Below, in pieces: positions 16,373 through 26,124 of a DNA stretch of 64,000 bases. The notes below the pieces were generated by a model. It had not been told where the DNA came from, searched no databases, and worked only from the letters and a program-made list of their open reading frames with translations. Origin of the DNA: Halobacterium noricense (GTDB lineage: Archaea > Halobacteriota > Halobacteria > Halobacteriales > Halobacteriaceae); the NCBI RefSeq assembly GCF_021233435.1, contig NZ_CP089469.1, positions 124,001 through 188,000 of the forward strand. The letters are read 5' to 3'. The position numbers and the translations under genes were made by a program. Positions within the stretch are counted from its first letter, which is position 1, and every line of letters starts with the position of its first letter.

Positions 16373-18361
16373 ATGATGCTCCGATCGTCACTGAGGGATT
16401 ATAAAATGAACAGCGGCACGAGCGGATTGTTCCCCGGCGAGCGACGGTCGCTGAACGGGTTGTTCTGCAGTTCTGACTCCCGACTCCTATACGTCGATAG
16501 AACGGGCGGTCTCCAAGACTACTCGTATCCTCTGTCGGGTCAATACGGAATCACTGAAACACGCATCGGGATACGGGATCAGGAATCAATGCAGTGGCTC
16601 GACGAGGCCGAGGTGGTCTCGCAGGAGTACCTCGACGACAGTGCGCTAGTCCAAACAACGTACGATTTCGGCGCGTTCCGGCTGATTCAGCGTGACTTCA
16701 CGACGGGAATTTTCCACAATACCTCATTCAAACTACAAGGCGGATACACGTCAGCGAGCGAGCTAATCGGGGTATTCAGCTTCTCTCCAGAGGGACAGGA
16801 AGGACGCGTCGGTCAACTGGTCCACGGCGATGTCGTCGAGATATATCACGACGCAGAACATGACTATCTCACCTCCTCGAATGGTTTCACAGACGTCATC
16901 CCTCAGGTCCCGGCACGGTTCGACAAGATACTCTCGGAAGATGCCCAGTCACTTCCGCGGTCGCTTGAACGAGACGACTACGAGGAGAGTCGACTAACGG
17001 GGAGTACCTGTGTCATCGCACCAATAGAGGAAGGTACAGTGACGATAACGAACGCGGTGACTGATATCTCCGTGACCGATCGACGAGAATCTCTCTCCGA
17101 GATTAGAGACGTCGCCGCTTCGCATGCCTCTCCTTCGGAGATCAAAGCCAAGGCGTGTAGCGAATCAGTCCCGCTCCCGGAGCATTCAGACTCGGTTAAA
17201 ACAGACCTCCGCGTAGTAGATTTCCTCTCAGCGGACACCGGTGCGAGGATCGCTGGGCCCGATTTTGACCCATTTTACCAAAACTCCGGCGGGTACGGCT
17301 ACACGTGGTTCCGGGACGATAGCGAGATCGCTATGTTTCTCCTTGAAGCCGACCGAGCACTAAAACTCGATCTCGAGGAAACGCACAGGCGAAGCGCGAA
17401 GTTCTATGTCGAGACGCAACTGGATGACGGCCGCTGGCCCCACCGAGTCTGGCCCAGGAACGCTCGCCTGGCGCCAGGATGGGCGAACGGCCACATCGAG
17501 GGGAACGACAGAAGCTATCAAGCTGACCAGACCGCAAGCGTACTCGTTTACCTGGCGAACTACCTGACGCGGTACCGTGACCGACTCCCAACCGGTTTAA
17601 AAGCGGACATCCGGGGTTCATTGGCCACGGGACTGGACGGTCTGGACGAGTCTCTCGCCCCAGATGGATTACCTACGACGTGCGAGAACGCTTGGGAAAA
17701 CATGAACGGCCGGTTTACGCACACTGCCGCCTGTTTCCTCCGGGCTTACAGCGCTATCGCTGCCGCTCCGATTGACACACGTCTTCGGGAACATGCCCGA
17801 ACTCAGGCAAAGAGCGTGTACAACTCGCTACACCAACTGTGGGTGGACAACGAGAGATATTTCGCCATGCGAATGACCGACGGTAACCTGGACCCCCGAA
17901 TCGACGTCAGTACTGTAAGTCTGATCGATGCCCATCTCGCGTTTCGCGAGATCAACGACGTTGAGAACAAACGGACTGAGCAGCTACGGGAACACCTTGT
18001 GACCGTTTTCGATCGTCTCTGGAAGGACACCGGCGAAGTGCGAGGACTGATTCGATTTGAAGGAGACACATGGCGGCGCCGCTCCCAAGAAAGCGAGAAG
18101 GTGTGGACCGTGGCGACCGGATGGGGAGCGTACGCGGCGGAAAAATCGATCTCGCTCCTCAACGGATCAGAAAATGAATACGACCCGTACGAGTGGTCTG
18201 ATCGCCTGTTCCAAGAGATTGATTACGGTGGCTCCCTATGTCTGTCGTCGGGGTACCTGCCGGAACAGTTCTTCGATACGGGACAACCGGACAGCGCGAC
18301 GCCGCTGGGCTGGCCACACGCTATTCGACTTGCAACCTTCGCTCTCCGGGAGATCCGATAA
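16373..18361 (+). CDS. Glycoside hydrolase family 15 protein (glucoamylase-like)
   Basis: 662 residues. The N-terminal half is the beta-sandwich domain typical of archaeal and bacterial GH15 enzymes (GLFCSSDSRLLYVDRTGGLQDYSYPLSG). The C-terminal alpha/alpha barrel begins around residue 290 with GGYGYTWFRDDSEIAMFLLEADRA. The active-site acids are expected in CENAWENMNGRFTHTAAC (general acid) and SGYLPEQFFDTGQPDSATPLGWPHA (general base). There is no signal peptide, so it is cytoplasmic and probably trims imported maltodextrins to glucose. An alternative start at 16406 exists. A second TrmB regulator is divergent to it. Confidence 0.85.
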   Translation: MMLRSSLRDYKMNSGTSGLFPGERRSLNGLFCSSDSRLLYVDRTGGLQDYSYPLSGQYGITETRIGIRDQESMQWLDEAEVVSQEYLDDSALVQTTYDFGAFRLIQRDFTTGIFHNTSFKLQGGYTSASELIGVFSFSPEGQEGRVGQLVHGDVVEIYHDAEHDYLTSSNGFTDVIPQVPARFDKILSEDAQSLPRSLERDDYEESRLTGSTCVIAPIEEGTVTITNAVTDISVTDRRESLSEIRDVAASHASPSEIKAKACSESVPLPEHSDSVKTDLRVVDFLSADTGARIAGPDFDPFYQNSGGYGYTWFRDDSEIAMFLLEADRALKLDLEETHRRSAKFYVETQLDDGRWPHRVWPRNARLAPGWANGHIEGNDRSYQADQTASVLVYLANYLTRYRDRLPTGLKADIRGSLATGLDGLDESLAPDGLPTTCENAWENMNGRFTHTAACFLRAYSAIAAAPIDTRLREHARTQAKSVYNSLHQLWVDNERYFAMRMTDGNLDPRIDVSTVSLIDAHLAFREINDVENKRTEQLREHLVTVFDRLWKDTGEVRGLIRFEGDTWRRRSQESEKVWTVATGWGAYAAEKSISLLNGSENEYDPYEWSDRLFQEIDYGGSLCLSSGYLPEQFFDTGQPDSATPLGWPHAIRLATFALREIR

Positions 18362-18554
18362 CGATGCGTCGAGATCGATCAAACGCCGTTCGTGGTCCGA
18401 CGGTGAACGAATTCGTGGAGTATCTTCGTAATCTCATTGAGCACGATTTCAACAAGGTCGTTCATACACTACTATAACCGCCGGAGGCCACATTCAACTC
18501 TCGACGACAAACACCATCGAGAAGGTACAGAATGTGTTATCACACACCAATCCA

Positions 18555-19331
18555 ATGAGAGAGGTAGCACGCGACCGTAACCCCCAATACTTCGTGGCCT
18601 CCCTGCGGCAGTACGTCTTTGCGCCGCTCTCGACAGCAGCGCGTCGCGTCGACCGCGAGCAGACCGAACTCACTGCAGAGCGGAACGCGTACGAGGCGTT
18701 CGACGACTGCCTCCAGTCAATCACTTCTGAAGCCCCTCCACCCAGGCAGCGCCCTGCTGCAAGTATCTCCCGGCACAAACAGCAGGTCGGAAAGACAGAC
18801 CGCCTCCGAACCACCTACGAAGAGACTGTGATGGATATTTCACACTACGAGCGAGTCTACGGCGAGCCGCTCGTCGAGCATGTCTCACGGGAGTTTCACG
18901 CCAAATTCGCCAGCGGGTTCAAGCACACCACTTCCATCCCCTTCACGGCCGAGTACAAGCGCGCACTTCGACAGCAAGTGAGACAGGCCATTGAACGCCG
19001 CAAGGACATGCTCGGAACACTTAGAGAAGAATCCCAGGCAATCTCGGACGCCTGTACCTCACTCAAGGATATCTCGATGCCTCTCCAGACAACTATCATC
19101 CCGGAGTGGCACACCGAGTCGTTCACCACCAAGCTCAACACTGTGTCGAAACAACGACAGAAGGTCCTCCGAACTCGCGACAGCATCGATCACATCGACG
19201 TCCATTCTCTGTGTGCGTACCTCTACGCCGACGAATCCTGGACGTACCCGGTACTCACCGCAGTTGCCCGGATGCGGGAGACTGTATCCCTCGAACCGTC
19301 TCACTTGAAGGCTTCGAAGACCGACGCCTGA
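18555..19331 (+). CDS. Uncharacterised haloarchaeal protein, paralog A of a two-member family
   Basis: 258 residues from the ATG at 18555. A GTG at 18534 is also in frame, but the ATG gives an N-terminus that aligns without gaps to the paralog at 28852 (both reach RNPQYF after the same number of residues). The protein is mostly helical and charged. Conserved blocks are RNPQYFV.SL.Q.V.APLSTA, TTIIPEWH.ESFT, and LCAYLY..ESWTYPVLTAVAR.RE.VSLE. No membrane segment or known catalytic motif is seen. It may belong to a haloarchaeal DUF; I cannot assign a function. The C-terminus abuts an IS5 relic. Confidence 0.7.
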   Translation: MREVARDRNPQYFVASLRQYVFAPLSTAARRVDREQTELTAERNAYEAFDDCLQSITSEAPPPRQRPAASISRHKQQVGKTDRLRTTYEETVMDISHYERVYGEPLVEHVSREFHAKFASGFKHTTSIPFTAEYKRALRQQVRQAIERRKDMLGTLREESQAISDACTSLKDISMPLQTTIIPEWHTESFTTKLNTVSKQRQKVLRTRDSIDHIDVHSLCAYLYADESWTYPVLTAVARMRETVSLEPSHLKASKTDA

Positions 19332-19336
19332 ACGGG

Positions 19337-19636
19337 CCGCATTGAGGCCGATCTCCCCGGTTATTTGTGGTATCTCTTTGAGCAAGTCGATCGTCATGCG
19401 GTAGGACGTATCGAGGTAAATCCGGAGACAGTGAAGCGAAACTAGTGCGTAGTCGGCGAATCCGTCGCCACCATCTGGGGCGGCGGATTCGCCTCCATCG
19501 CCAGTAACTCTTTGAGCAACCGGCACAACTTCCCCAATGAAGCGGGAGATTTGGGTCATGAACAACTGAAGTCTCCCGCTTCAACTCCTTTGATTTAGCG
19601 GCCTACCTCGCTTCTGTCTGGCGATTCAACACAGCC
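19337..19636 (-). pseudogene. IS5-family element relic: transposase N-terminus and one end
   Basis: The minus strand encodes MTQISRFIGEVVPVAQRVTGDG...GFADYALVSLHCLRIYLDTSYRMTIDLLKEIPQITGEIGL, which is nearly the same as residues 1-60 of the complete IS5-type transposase at 54102-54932. One terminal repeat, GATTCAACACAGCC, remains at 19623-19636. The rest of the element is missing right after the paralog A stop codon, so a deletion or replacement joined them. Confidence 0.8.
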
Positions 19637-19683
19637 CCTGAACGGTACCGTCATCCAGTAGTCCTAGGAGTTGACTAGCAGCG

Positions 19684-20910
19684 CTAGCCGTCGATCTCTT
19701 CAAGGGCCTCGGTGGCAACATCACCGAGTTCACCGGCCTCAATGTGTGAGTAGCGCTCTCGGACCATCTCTTCGGAGTTGTCGAGATATCGGGCCGCCAC
19801 CGTATACCCGAACGCGCGGACTAGCACCTCGCCCATCCCACGACGGCCACCATGCGGAGCAAGGTAATCGTGTTTCGGATGGTCGATATTGATCTCTGCG
19901 GGCTCTGAGAGCCGTTGGAGAATCGATCGTGCGCCGTCCGCCGTGATCGACGGCGGCCGAATGTCCTCATCGAACGCCAACAGGAGATCGCGAGCGTACC
20001 CCGCACGGCGTTCGGCGATTGATTCTGGACGTTCCCCTCGTTCGGCTAGCTCTTCCTGGACCAGCTCTGCGAGCGTCCGTTGGTCGAACGTCGGAAACAC
20101 GGGCCAGCGTTCCGTCGGTGGGTCCATCAGCTGGCGGTAGCTCCGCAGCGGCGAGATCACCGGGTCGGGGAGACTGGCGGCGTCCCACTGCTGTTTCTTC
20201 CGGTAGACGTCCATACTCCCCTCGTCGAACGAAAGGTCCTCCCAGCGAACGCCGCGCCGGCGCGGGTCGTTCGGGTCCCGGAGGAGTTCCCCGACGCGGA
20301 CAGCTGTGTACGCGAGGACGAACACCAGAGCCCGGTCACGACCCGCCTTCAACGCCGCGTAGCGCGCTCGCTGCTTGTCGACGGGATCAGTATCCTCCGA
20401 GAGTGTCGTGTACGCCTCGACAGCGTCGCGGGCCCGTTCGTCGACGTTCTGGGTGAGGGCGTGGCGCTGTTCGGACGTCCAGGCCTGCTGGTCGCCGGGC
20501 TTGCGGCCGTCGTCCTCTGGCAGCGGCGCCATCGCACTCGCTCGCTGCGCGTAATGCGCTTCGAGATACCCCTCGTTGACACACCACCCGCACCACGCAG
20601 AGATATAGCGGTAATAGGTTTGTACCGTATTCTGTTTGAGTCCCCGATCTCCACCGAGATGCCGGGCATACTCCCGGAACACTCGTTCGTCTAGATCGTC
20701 GAAGGTCGGCTCCCGGTCGACGTTGTCGGAGACGATTCCGGTCCAGTCGTCGTCGCCGCGGTCGCCGGCGGCCCACTCGGCGAACCGCTCGAGCTCGCGA
20801 GCAGCGTTACGTCGATAGTTCCCACCATCGCCACCGCGGCCCTTCCCCTTGTCCTGGAGGTAGCGCTCGAAGCTGTCGTCGAGCGGCGTCGAAAGTGCTC
20901 GGTCAGGCAT
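19684..20910 (-). CDS. Tyrosine recombinase/integrase (XerC/D-like)
   Basis: 408 residues. A SAM-like N-terminal core-binding domain (ARELERFAEWAA..., VQTYYRYISAWCGWCVNEGYLEAHYA) is followed by the catalytic domain. Visible catalytic residues are Arg in AYTAVRVGELLRD, the H-x-x-R box in LAPHGGRRGMGE, and the nucleophile Tyr in EEMVRERYSHIEAGEL. It could integrate or resolve an accessory element. It differs markedly from the second recombinase at 61849-63048. No tRNA or obvious attachment site was found beside it. Confidence 0.85.
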   Translation of the reverse strand: MPDRALSTPLDDSFERYLQDKGKGRGGDGGNYRRNAARELERFAEWAAGDRGDDDWTGIVSDNVDREPTFDDLDERVFREYARHLGGDRGLKQNTVQTYYRYISAWCGWCVNEGYLEAHYAQRASAMAPLPEDDGRKPGDQQAWTSEQRHALTQNVDERARDAVEAYTTLSEDTDPVDKQRARYAALKAGRDRALVFVLAYTAVRVGELLRDPNDPRRRGVRWEDLSFDEGSMDVYRKKQQWDAASLPDPVISPLRSYRQLMDPPTERWPVFPTFDQRTLAELVQEELAERGERPESIAERRAGYARDLLLAFDEDIRPPSITADGARSILQRLSEPAEINIDHPKHDYLAPHGGRRGMGEVLVRAFGYTVAARYLDNSEEMVRERYSHIEAGELGDVATEALEEIDG

Positions 20911-21314
20911 TCACCGGCCCTCCACCGTCCTGCGGGCCCGGTCTCGGTGTCTCCACCCGGGGGAAGCGTCGTCGTGAGGCGGTTGCAGCATTCGTGCTTC
21001 ACCGACGGCGGCAGGGTACTTCAAAGTGGTCGTGATTATTGGCATAATCAGGACCATCAGGGTTAGATCCGAAATGCGTCGGTTTCGACGGTTTCCAGGT
21101 CCCTATCCGTTGAGTAGTCGATACCCATACTAGTATAAAGTATATTCTGCTATATCAAATTCTGGGCGTGACGTTCGAGAGATTCGGCGTTTGGATTTCT
21201 ACAAACCACTCACCAGACGACACTACTCCGGACGCCTCAACTCAATACACTACCTCTCATATTGACCCCTCTCCGAGTATCACCAAAGAAGGGATTCAAC
21301 AGGCCTAAAGACCC
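20911..21314. other. Intergenic, nothing recognised
   Basis: About 400 bp between the recombinase start and a truncated gene. It contains an AT-rich stretch near 21125-21160 (TAGTATAAAGTATATT) that could be a promoter. I see no ORF, RNA or repeat I can support. Confidence 0.3.
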
Positions 21315-21719
21315 CTATATTTCTCCGCCGGGAACTCCATACCAGTACTGCGTGTTGGACGCGTCTGGGCCGTTGTCGAAGTCGGCTTCGTAGTGATCGG
21401 CCGTAATTGTCTCTCTGTAGTCGATACTCGTCCCGAGGTCGCAGATGGAGAGATAGTCCTTCTGCCAGGTGATATCATCGGAGGAAGAGTTATAACTCCA
21501 GTTTAGCTCCGTGACTTCTGAGCTTCCAGTGGAGGAGAAGTAGAGGTCGGGCTGTGAGTACGATGCCGAGAGGGATCCACTCCCACTTGTGTCGGTCCCG
21601 ATCGAGACACTGATACCGCCGGTTATCGTCCACGTCCCGTCTTTTGTTCCGGTTGGCGCTCGATTGATAATCGTCGGGTCGGAGGCGACGGATTCATTCC
21701 ACTGGTGGCTGGCCATACT
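21315..21719 (-). pseudogene. C-terminal remnant of an unknown, probably secreted beta-rich protein, cut by IS630
   Basis: About 130 codons continue from the IS630 left end to a stop at 21315: WTITGGISVSIGTDTSGSGSLSASYSQPDLYFSSTGSSEV...DYLSICDLGTSIDYRETITADHYEADFDNGPDASNTQYWYG. Ser/Thr/Gly-rich with alternating residues, as in secreted haloarchaeal proteins. The N-terminus is lost at the insertion, and no matching part is found on the other side. Function unknown. Confidence 0.5.
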
Positions 21720-21765
21720 ATAGTAGTCGTTAGAATTATTTGCGATAAGATTGTTGCAGTAGGTA

Positions 21766-22326
21766 GTGGAGCACCTCGACGAGAGCTCCGTCGAAGAGCT
21801 ACAAGATGCTCTCGACAACGTGGAGGGAAAGAAGCCAACAGAGCGGTTGTTAGCCGCGATTGCGTACAAGAGCGGTGTCACGCAAGCTGAGCTAGCCCAG
21901 TAGTACGACGTTCATCGGATAACAATCTACAGTTGGCTCACCCGACTCAACACCGACGAGTCGCTTGAGCAGGCTGTTACTGATGCTAAGCGAACTGGGA
22001 GAAAGCGAAAACTCTCACAAGCACAGCAACAAGAGTTCGAACGCACGGTTCACGAACCGCCCGAAGAGGTCGGGCTTGACGCGCCGGCGTGGACGCCGGC
22101 GCTCGTCCAAGAATATCTCGAAGATACGTACGGCGTCGAATACTCCTCTCCGAGTTGCCGGCGGCTGTTGAAAGAAGCTGGACTAACCTATCAAAAACCA
22201 CGCCGCACAGCCGCCGAAGCCGACGAAGATGAACAAGAAGAATTCCACGACGAGCTCAAAAAAGCGAGCGGAGATGGACGCCACCGTAGTCTGCATCGAT
22301 CAAACGAAGAAATCTGTGCAAGTTGA
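21766..22326 (+). pseudogene. IS630 transposase ORF A (helix-turn-helix part) with nonsense mutation
   Basis: Equivalent to the 186-codon ORF A of copy 2 but with an in-frame TAG at 21901. Copy 2 has a tryptophan codon there (ELAEWYD versus ELAQ-stop-YD). The remainder after the stop (LTRLNTDESLEQAVTDAKRTGRKRKLS...PSCRRLLKEAGLTYQKPRR) is otherwise conserved, so the mutation is recent and this copy should be unable to transpose alone. Confidence 0.75.
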
Positions 22327-22765
22327 GCCGCGTGCCGCGTGGTTTCCACGCGGCACGCGGCCCTCAGTCGAACTCTCCGGACAGCGTGAGTGGACGTGTC
22401 TATTGGGCGCGATCACCGAGGACGGTGATCGCTTTTTCTCCCGCTTCGAAGAGTACGTCACCGCCGAACATGCGAAACATTTCATTCTTGCATTATGTGA
22501 AGAGTTCGAAGATGACTTGCTCGTCGTCCTAGATGGAGCGCCGTATTTTCAGGCGTCGGCGGTCACGGACCTGGCGGCCTGTGACGACCTCGCGTTCGTG
22601 ACGTTACCACCGTACTCGCCGGAGTTGAATCCTGTCGAAGAGTGCTGGAGACAGTTGCAAGCAGCTCTGAGCAACCGCTTCTTTGACTCACTCGACGAGC
22701 TAACGACCGCAATCGATACCGCTCTCAACCAGGTCTCCGTTCCAAAAGTGAGTAATTACTTCTAA
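22274..22765 (+). CDS. IS630 transposase ORF B (DDE catalytic part), copy 1
   Basis: 163 residues from the ATG at 22274. It carries the DDE_3-type catalytic region: TVVCIDQTKKSVQVEPRAAWFP (first Asp), LLVVLDGAPYFQASAV (second Asp) and TLPPYSPELNPVEECWRQL (Glu). It overlaps ORF A by about 50 bp in the +1 frame, as in copy 2. Without a functional ORF A it probably has no transposase activity. Confidence 0.8.
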   Translation: MDATVVCIDQTKKSVQVEPRAAWFPRGTRPSVELSGQREWTCLLGAITEDGDRFFSRFEEYVTAEHAKHFILALCEEFEDDLLVVLDGAPYFQASAVTDLAACDDLAFVTLPPYSPELNPVEECWRQLQAALSNRFFDSLDELTTAIDTALNQVSVPKVSNYF

Positions 22766-22775
22766 CGCCTACTAT

Positions 22776-24164
22776 CAGTACCTCACAAAGCATCGCCGGC
22801 TAATCCGACTTGAGCCATCTGTTCTGTTGTGGTGAGTCGTCGATCACGGTTGAGCAACGCTGATCGAAGGCGGAGCTGTCGCTGTCGGCGGCGCTCAGCC
22901 GCCGACGCGACAGCGTTGCCACTTGCGGAGACGCCGTACTCGGTGGGTGACTACCGGTGGAACCGGTCGTCTGGTGGCCGGTTCGCGGGGACGGCCCGAC
23001 GCACCGCGAGGGCCGTCCACGCTGCCCGTCGAACCATATTCACGAACTCCTTGTACGGCCACCACCAGAGGCGACGCCCGCCTCGGCGCGGCGTCGCCAC
23101 GTATTCGTAGTGCAGATACCGCCACGTGTTCTGCAACAGCAGACTCACCACGACGTACAGCAGTCTCACCGTGGAGTCTCGCGTCGTTGTCGTCGCTATC
23201 GCTTGCTCAGACAACCGATAGCTCGACTCGATACCGAACCGTTTCGAGTAGTGGTATCGAGCGTCGCGTGGATTCTCGATGAACGGCGCGTCAGCGGCGT
23301 AGCCGTGACGCGCCACGCCGTGCTCGTCGTACCGTCCGTTCAGGTACGTACAGTCGATGTAGACGGGAAACTCGACGGTCCAGCTGTGACCGTCGAGTTT
23401 CCCCGTCAGATCGTGTTGGATGACGCGACTCCACCCTTCCGAGAGTTCCTGCTGAATCGCTTCACCCCACCGGATGATCGGGACAACGTAGGCGTAGTTG
23501 TGCGTCTGTAACAGCGTGAGACACTTGCTGTCGTAGAATCCGCGATCAAGATAGACGGCCTTGACGTCGGTGTCAAGGCCGTCGAGGACACCGAGGAACT
23601 CAGCGAGGACGCTGCTGGCGGTGTCGCCGTCTTCGAGACGGCGCACCGCCAGCGTGTAGCGTTTGTTCTTCACACGCGCGTAGAGTGTGGCGTAGGCGTG
23701 GAATGCGGTGGTTCCACGCTTGGCTTCCGAGTGATAGAGGTTCTCCGTGTCGTCTTCATCACCGTAGTAGGGCCGCAGGTGGAGGTCTGCGCAGACCTCC
23801 ACCTGCTCGGGGAGCAGTTCGACGATGTCTCGGCGAAGAAGCGTGTTAGCGACGCGTTCGAGCCGTTCCGGCTCGAACTTCGTCCGTAGATGATAGAGAA
23901 TCGTGTTCGCCGATGGGGAGTCTTCACTGGAGTTGCACAGCGTCGAGATCGAGGTCCCGTCGGCGGTCGCGCCGACGAGGACCTCGTAGATGTCCTCTGC
24001 ACCGATTTCAGCGTTGTTGGCGAGGTTGAGAGAAACTTCCTCGTCAAGGCAGTTGACGAGGAAGTTAAGGAGCTGGTCCTCGTGAATCTCACTGTCTGCT
24101 TGCTGGGTCGTAGACACACCTTCAGCAAGCAGACGTTCTAACTAAGCGGCTTTGTGATGTACTG
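22776..24164 (-). mobile_element. ISH3-family insertion sequence, copy b
   Basis: 1389 bp between CAGTACCTCACAAAGC at 22776 and its complement ending at 24164. The 5-bp target duplication ACTAT is at 22771-22775 and 24165-24169, so this is an intact insertion at the very end of IS630 copy 1. It is almost identical to copy d (48865-50253). The GC-rich hairpin is at 22880-22915. Confidence 0.95.
22951..24117 (-). CDS. ISH3-family transposase, copy b
   Basis: 388 residues. Same domain plan as copy a: N-terminal HEDQLLNFLVNCLDEEVSL, DDE core with VYLDRGFYDSKCLTLLQ, and KRFGIESSYRLSEQAIATTTT. It has GLDTDVKAVYLDRGF where copies a and d have GLDTEVKAV. It appears functional and probably supplies transposase for other copies. 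Confidence 0.95.
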   Translation of the reverse strand: MSTTQQADSEIHEDQLLNFLVNCLDEEVSLNLANNAEIGAEDIYEVLVGATADGTSISTLCNSSEDSPSANTILYHLRTKFEPERLERVANTLLRRDIVELLPEQVEVCADLHLRPYYGDEDDTENLYHSEAKRGTTAFHAYATLYARVKNKRYTLAVRRLEDGDTASSVLAEFLGVLDGLDTDVKAVYLDRGFYDSKCLTLLQTHNYAYVVPIIRWGEAIQQELSEGWSRVIQHDLTGKLDGHSWTVEFPVYIDCTYLNGRYDEHGVARHGYAADAPFIENPRDARYHYSKRFGIESSYRLSEQAIATTTTRDSTVRLLYVVVSLLLQNTWRYLHYEYVATPRRGGRRLWWWPYKEFVNMVRRAAWTALAVRRAVPANRPPDDRFHR

Positions 24165-24169
24165 ACTAT

Positions 24170-24903
24170 TGTTCTGGACCTCCTCGATCGGTGTCTTTCC
24201 ATCGAGAGCTTGATGCGGTCTGTGGTGGTTGTAGTAATGCATAAACTGTTCAAGCCACTCTTGGACGCTTGACCGACTGCCAACCTACGAATTATGGAAG
24301 TGGTCGACCCCCATTTTGAGGGTGTGAAACCACTTTTCGATCAGGTTTCGCTCGGTATAGTTGACCTGACCGCTCAATCCTAATCGAGAGAGGGAAGTCC
24401 GATAGCCGAATTAATCAACCAGAAACTCAGCATCGGAGAGATCGTGTTTCTCCTTGAGCCGATGCAGAAACGCAGCGGCCGGATCAGTCCCATGCCGACC
24501 AAATAATGCGACGTCAAGAATCAACTTTGTCTCGGTGTCTATTGCAGCGTATAACTAAGACCACTCACCGTTAATCTTGACAGCGGTTTCGTCAACCGCG
24601 ACCCGCTTCGGCTGCGCTCAGGCGGGTCTCATCCGCTGTCAGCCAGCCGATGAACCCAGTTCCAAACCGCGCCATGAGAGCGTTCAACGCCTAATTCAGC
24701 TAAGATCGTTGTTGTTTCTCGAAGTGAACAACCGGTCTGGTGGAGGCGGACGGCGAACACCCTGACGGGCGTCGCCGTCCGCTCATTCTCCTAAGTTTCT
24801 TCTAAATCCGGTTCATAGCGCTCGCTGAGCAGGTCTGCGAGCATCTTTGGACAAAAACTCAACGATCTACTCGCTTCTCAAACTAACTCAACTAGACAGT
24901 GCC
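24170..24903 (-). pseudogene. Decayed IS6-family element and transposase
   Basis: Colinear with the intact IS6 at 7544-8288. The right terminal repeat AACTAGACAGTGCC is kept (ends 24903) but the left repeat is gone. The transposase frame has several stops, for example where the intact copy reads SWLYAAIDL and FLVDQFGYR. The N-terminal part (RTATPVRVFAVRLHQTGCSLRETTTILAELGVERSH) is still recognisable. Loss of the left end is consistent with a deletion at the IS630/ISH3 junction. Confidence 0.85.
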
Positions 24904-25180
24904 CTATAGTGAATCTGTTGGCTGGGGAATCAGTTCTTGGTCAATGATGTTGACCGGGTTCTGTGGGTTTAGAATTGGCCAGTGTGGCATAGTTGGCGGT
25001 TATGACGAAGATCAGGGAAAGACACGCGTAAATCGGAGCTCCTAACCGGATATAATGCCGGGTCGAACCCCTACTATTACAAGCATACCTGTGTAATTCC
25101 TTCGAGAGGATGAGGCAATATCTGATCCCATCCAACTATATTGAATAGTATCGGATGCTCTATCGAGTCGACAGTAACAC

Positions 25181-25960
25181 TCAGTAATGTGAATAACTGA
25201 GTTCGATCACATTCGCCGCCTTCTTGACGGCCGTGACTATTTCGTTAAACCGATTGTCTTCCTCCATTCGGTTCTTTGGACCGGAAACCGAGACAGAGGC
25301 GATAATGTCGTCCGTACTACGACTGTGAATAGGGGCGCCGATAGTGAGCACACCCTGCCGTCGGTCCTGGTCCTCTACGGAGTATCCGCGCTCTCTTGTT
25401 TGCTCTAGTTCCTCAAACAGTTCCTCTCGGTCCGTAATGGTGTGTTCGTTCGCACGCGGAAGCCCACGTTCGTCAACGATAGATTCGACGTGTTCGATAG
25501 AGTAGTGTGCAAGAATAGCCTTTCCGAGCGCTGTCCAGTGCATATGTGTGTACTCTCCAACCGGTGCGTTATCGTGAATCGAATCACGACCTTCGGACTT
25601 GTAAATCAGAACTCGAAGTCCGTTTTCCTCAATCCCAAGACTAGCGACTTCACCAGTTGTCTCCTCAAGTTTGTCCACCTCAGATCTTGCGGCTCGAAAT
25701 AATTTTGACTGATTTCGCAATTCACCACCGTAGTTTAAGAATCGATAGCTCAGGGTGTACTCGTCACCATCTTGAACGACGAAATTCCTGTTCTGCAGTG
25801 TTTGAAGATGGATATGAACTGTGCTTTTTGGGAGATCCAGATTGTGGGCCAGTTCCGATAGCCCAACACTCCCTTCAGACTTGATCTGTTCAAGGATGTC
25901 GAACGCTTTATTGACTGAACCCAGTGTCTTTTTCGCGCCATTTGAGGGATCAGCGACCAT
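25181..25960 (-). CDS. IclR-family transcriptional regulator
   Basis: 259 residues from the ATG at 25960. A TTG 21 bp further upstream is less likely because an AT-rich TATA-like ATACAATTAAAG (25983-25996) sits about 25-30 bp ahead of 25960. The N-terminal winged helix spans LGSVNKAFDILEQIKSEGSVGLSELAHNLDLPKSTVHIHLQTLQNRNFV. The C-terminal effector domain has GKAILAHYSIEHVESIVDERGLP, RERGYSVEDQDRRQGVLTIGAPI, and DDIIASVSVSGP. Such regulators sense small catabolites. The dehydrogenase gene just upstream on the same strand is the likely partner. Confidence 0.85.
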   Translation of the reverse strand: MVADPSNGAKKTLGSVNKAFDILEQIKSEGSVGLSELAHNLDLPKSTVHIHLQTLQNRNFVVQDGDEYTLSYRFLNYGGELRNQSKLFRAARSEVDKLEETTGEVASLGIEENGLRVLIYKSEGRDSIHDNAPVGEYTHMHWTALGKAILAHYSIEHVESIVDERGLPRANEHTITDREELFEELEQTRERGYSVEDQDRRQGVLTIGAPIHSRSTDDIIASVSVSGPKNRMEEDNRFNEIVTAVKKAANVIELSYSHY

Positions 25961-26124
25961 ATAGACACTACCTTGCTTCAATGCTTTAATTGTATCTACG
26001 TCGTCACGGCGGAATCAGTTGGTCAATATTGTTGAACTCATACCCTGAACCGCATCACGGACAATTTGGCATCAATAACGAATCAATGAAACCAGACCGC
26101 GAAAAGGAGGGCGACCTCAGTGAA

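Larger units (their letters stand above)
21721..22774 (+). mobile_element. IS630-family element, copy 1 (inactivated)
   Basis: Starts TAGTAGTCGTTAGAA after a TA at 21719-21720 and ends ...TCTAACGCCTACTA at 22774. These termini match copy 2 at 27292-28345. The right-hand TA is missing even after the ISH3 copy b insertion is removed, so the right flank was altered by deletion. ISH3 copy b is inserted next to its right end. Confidence 0.8.
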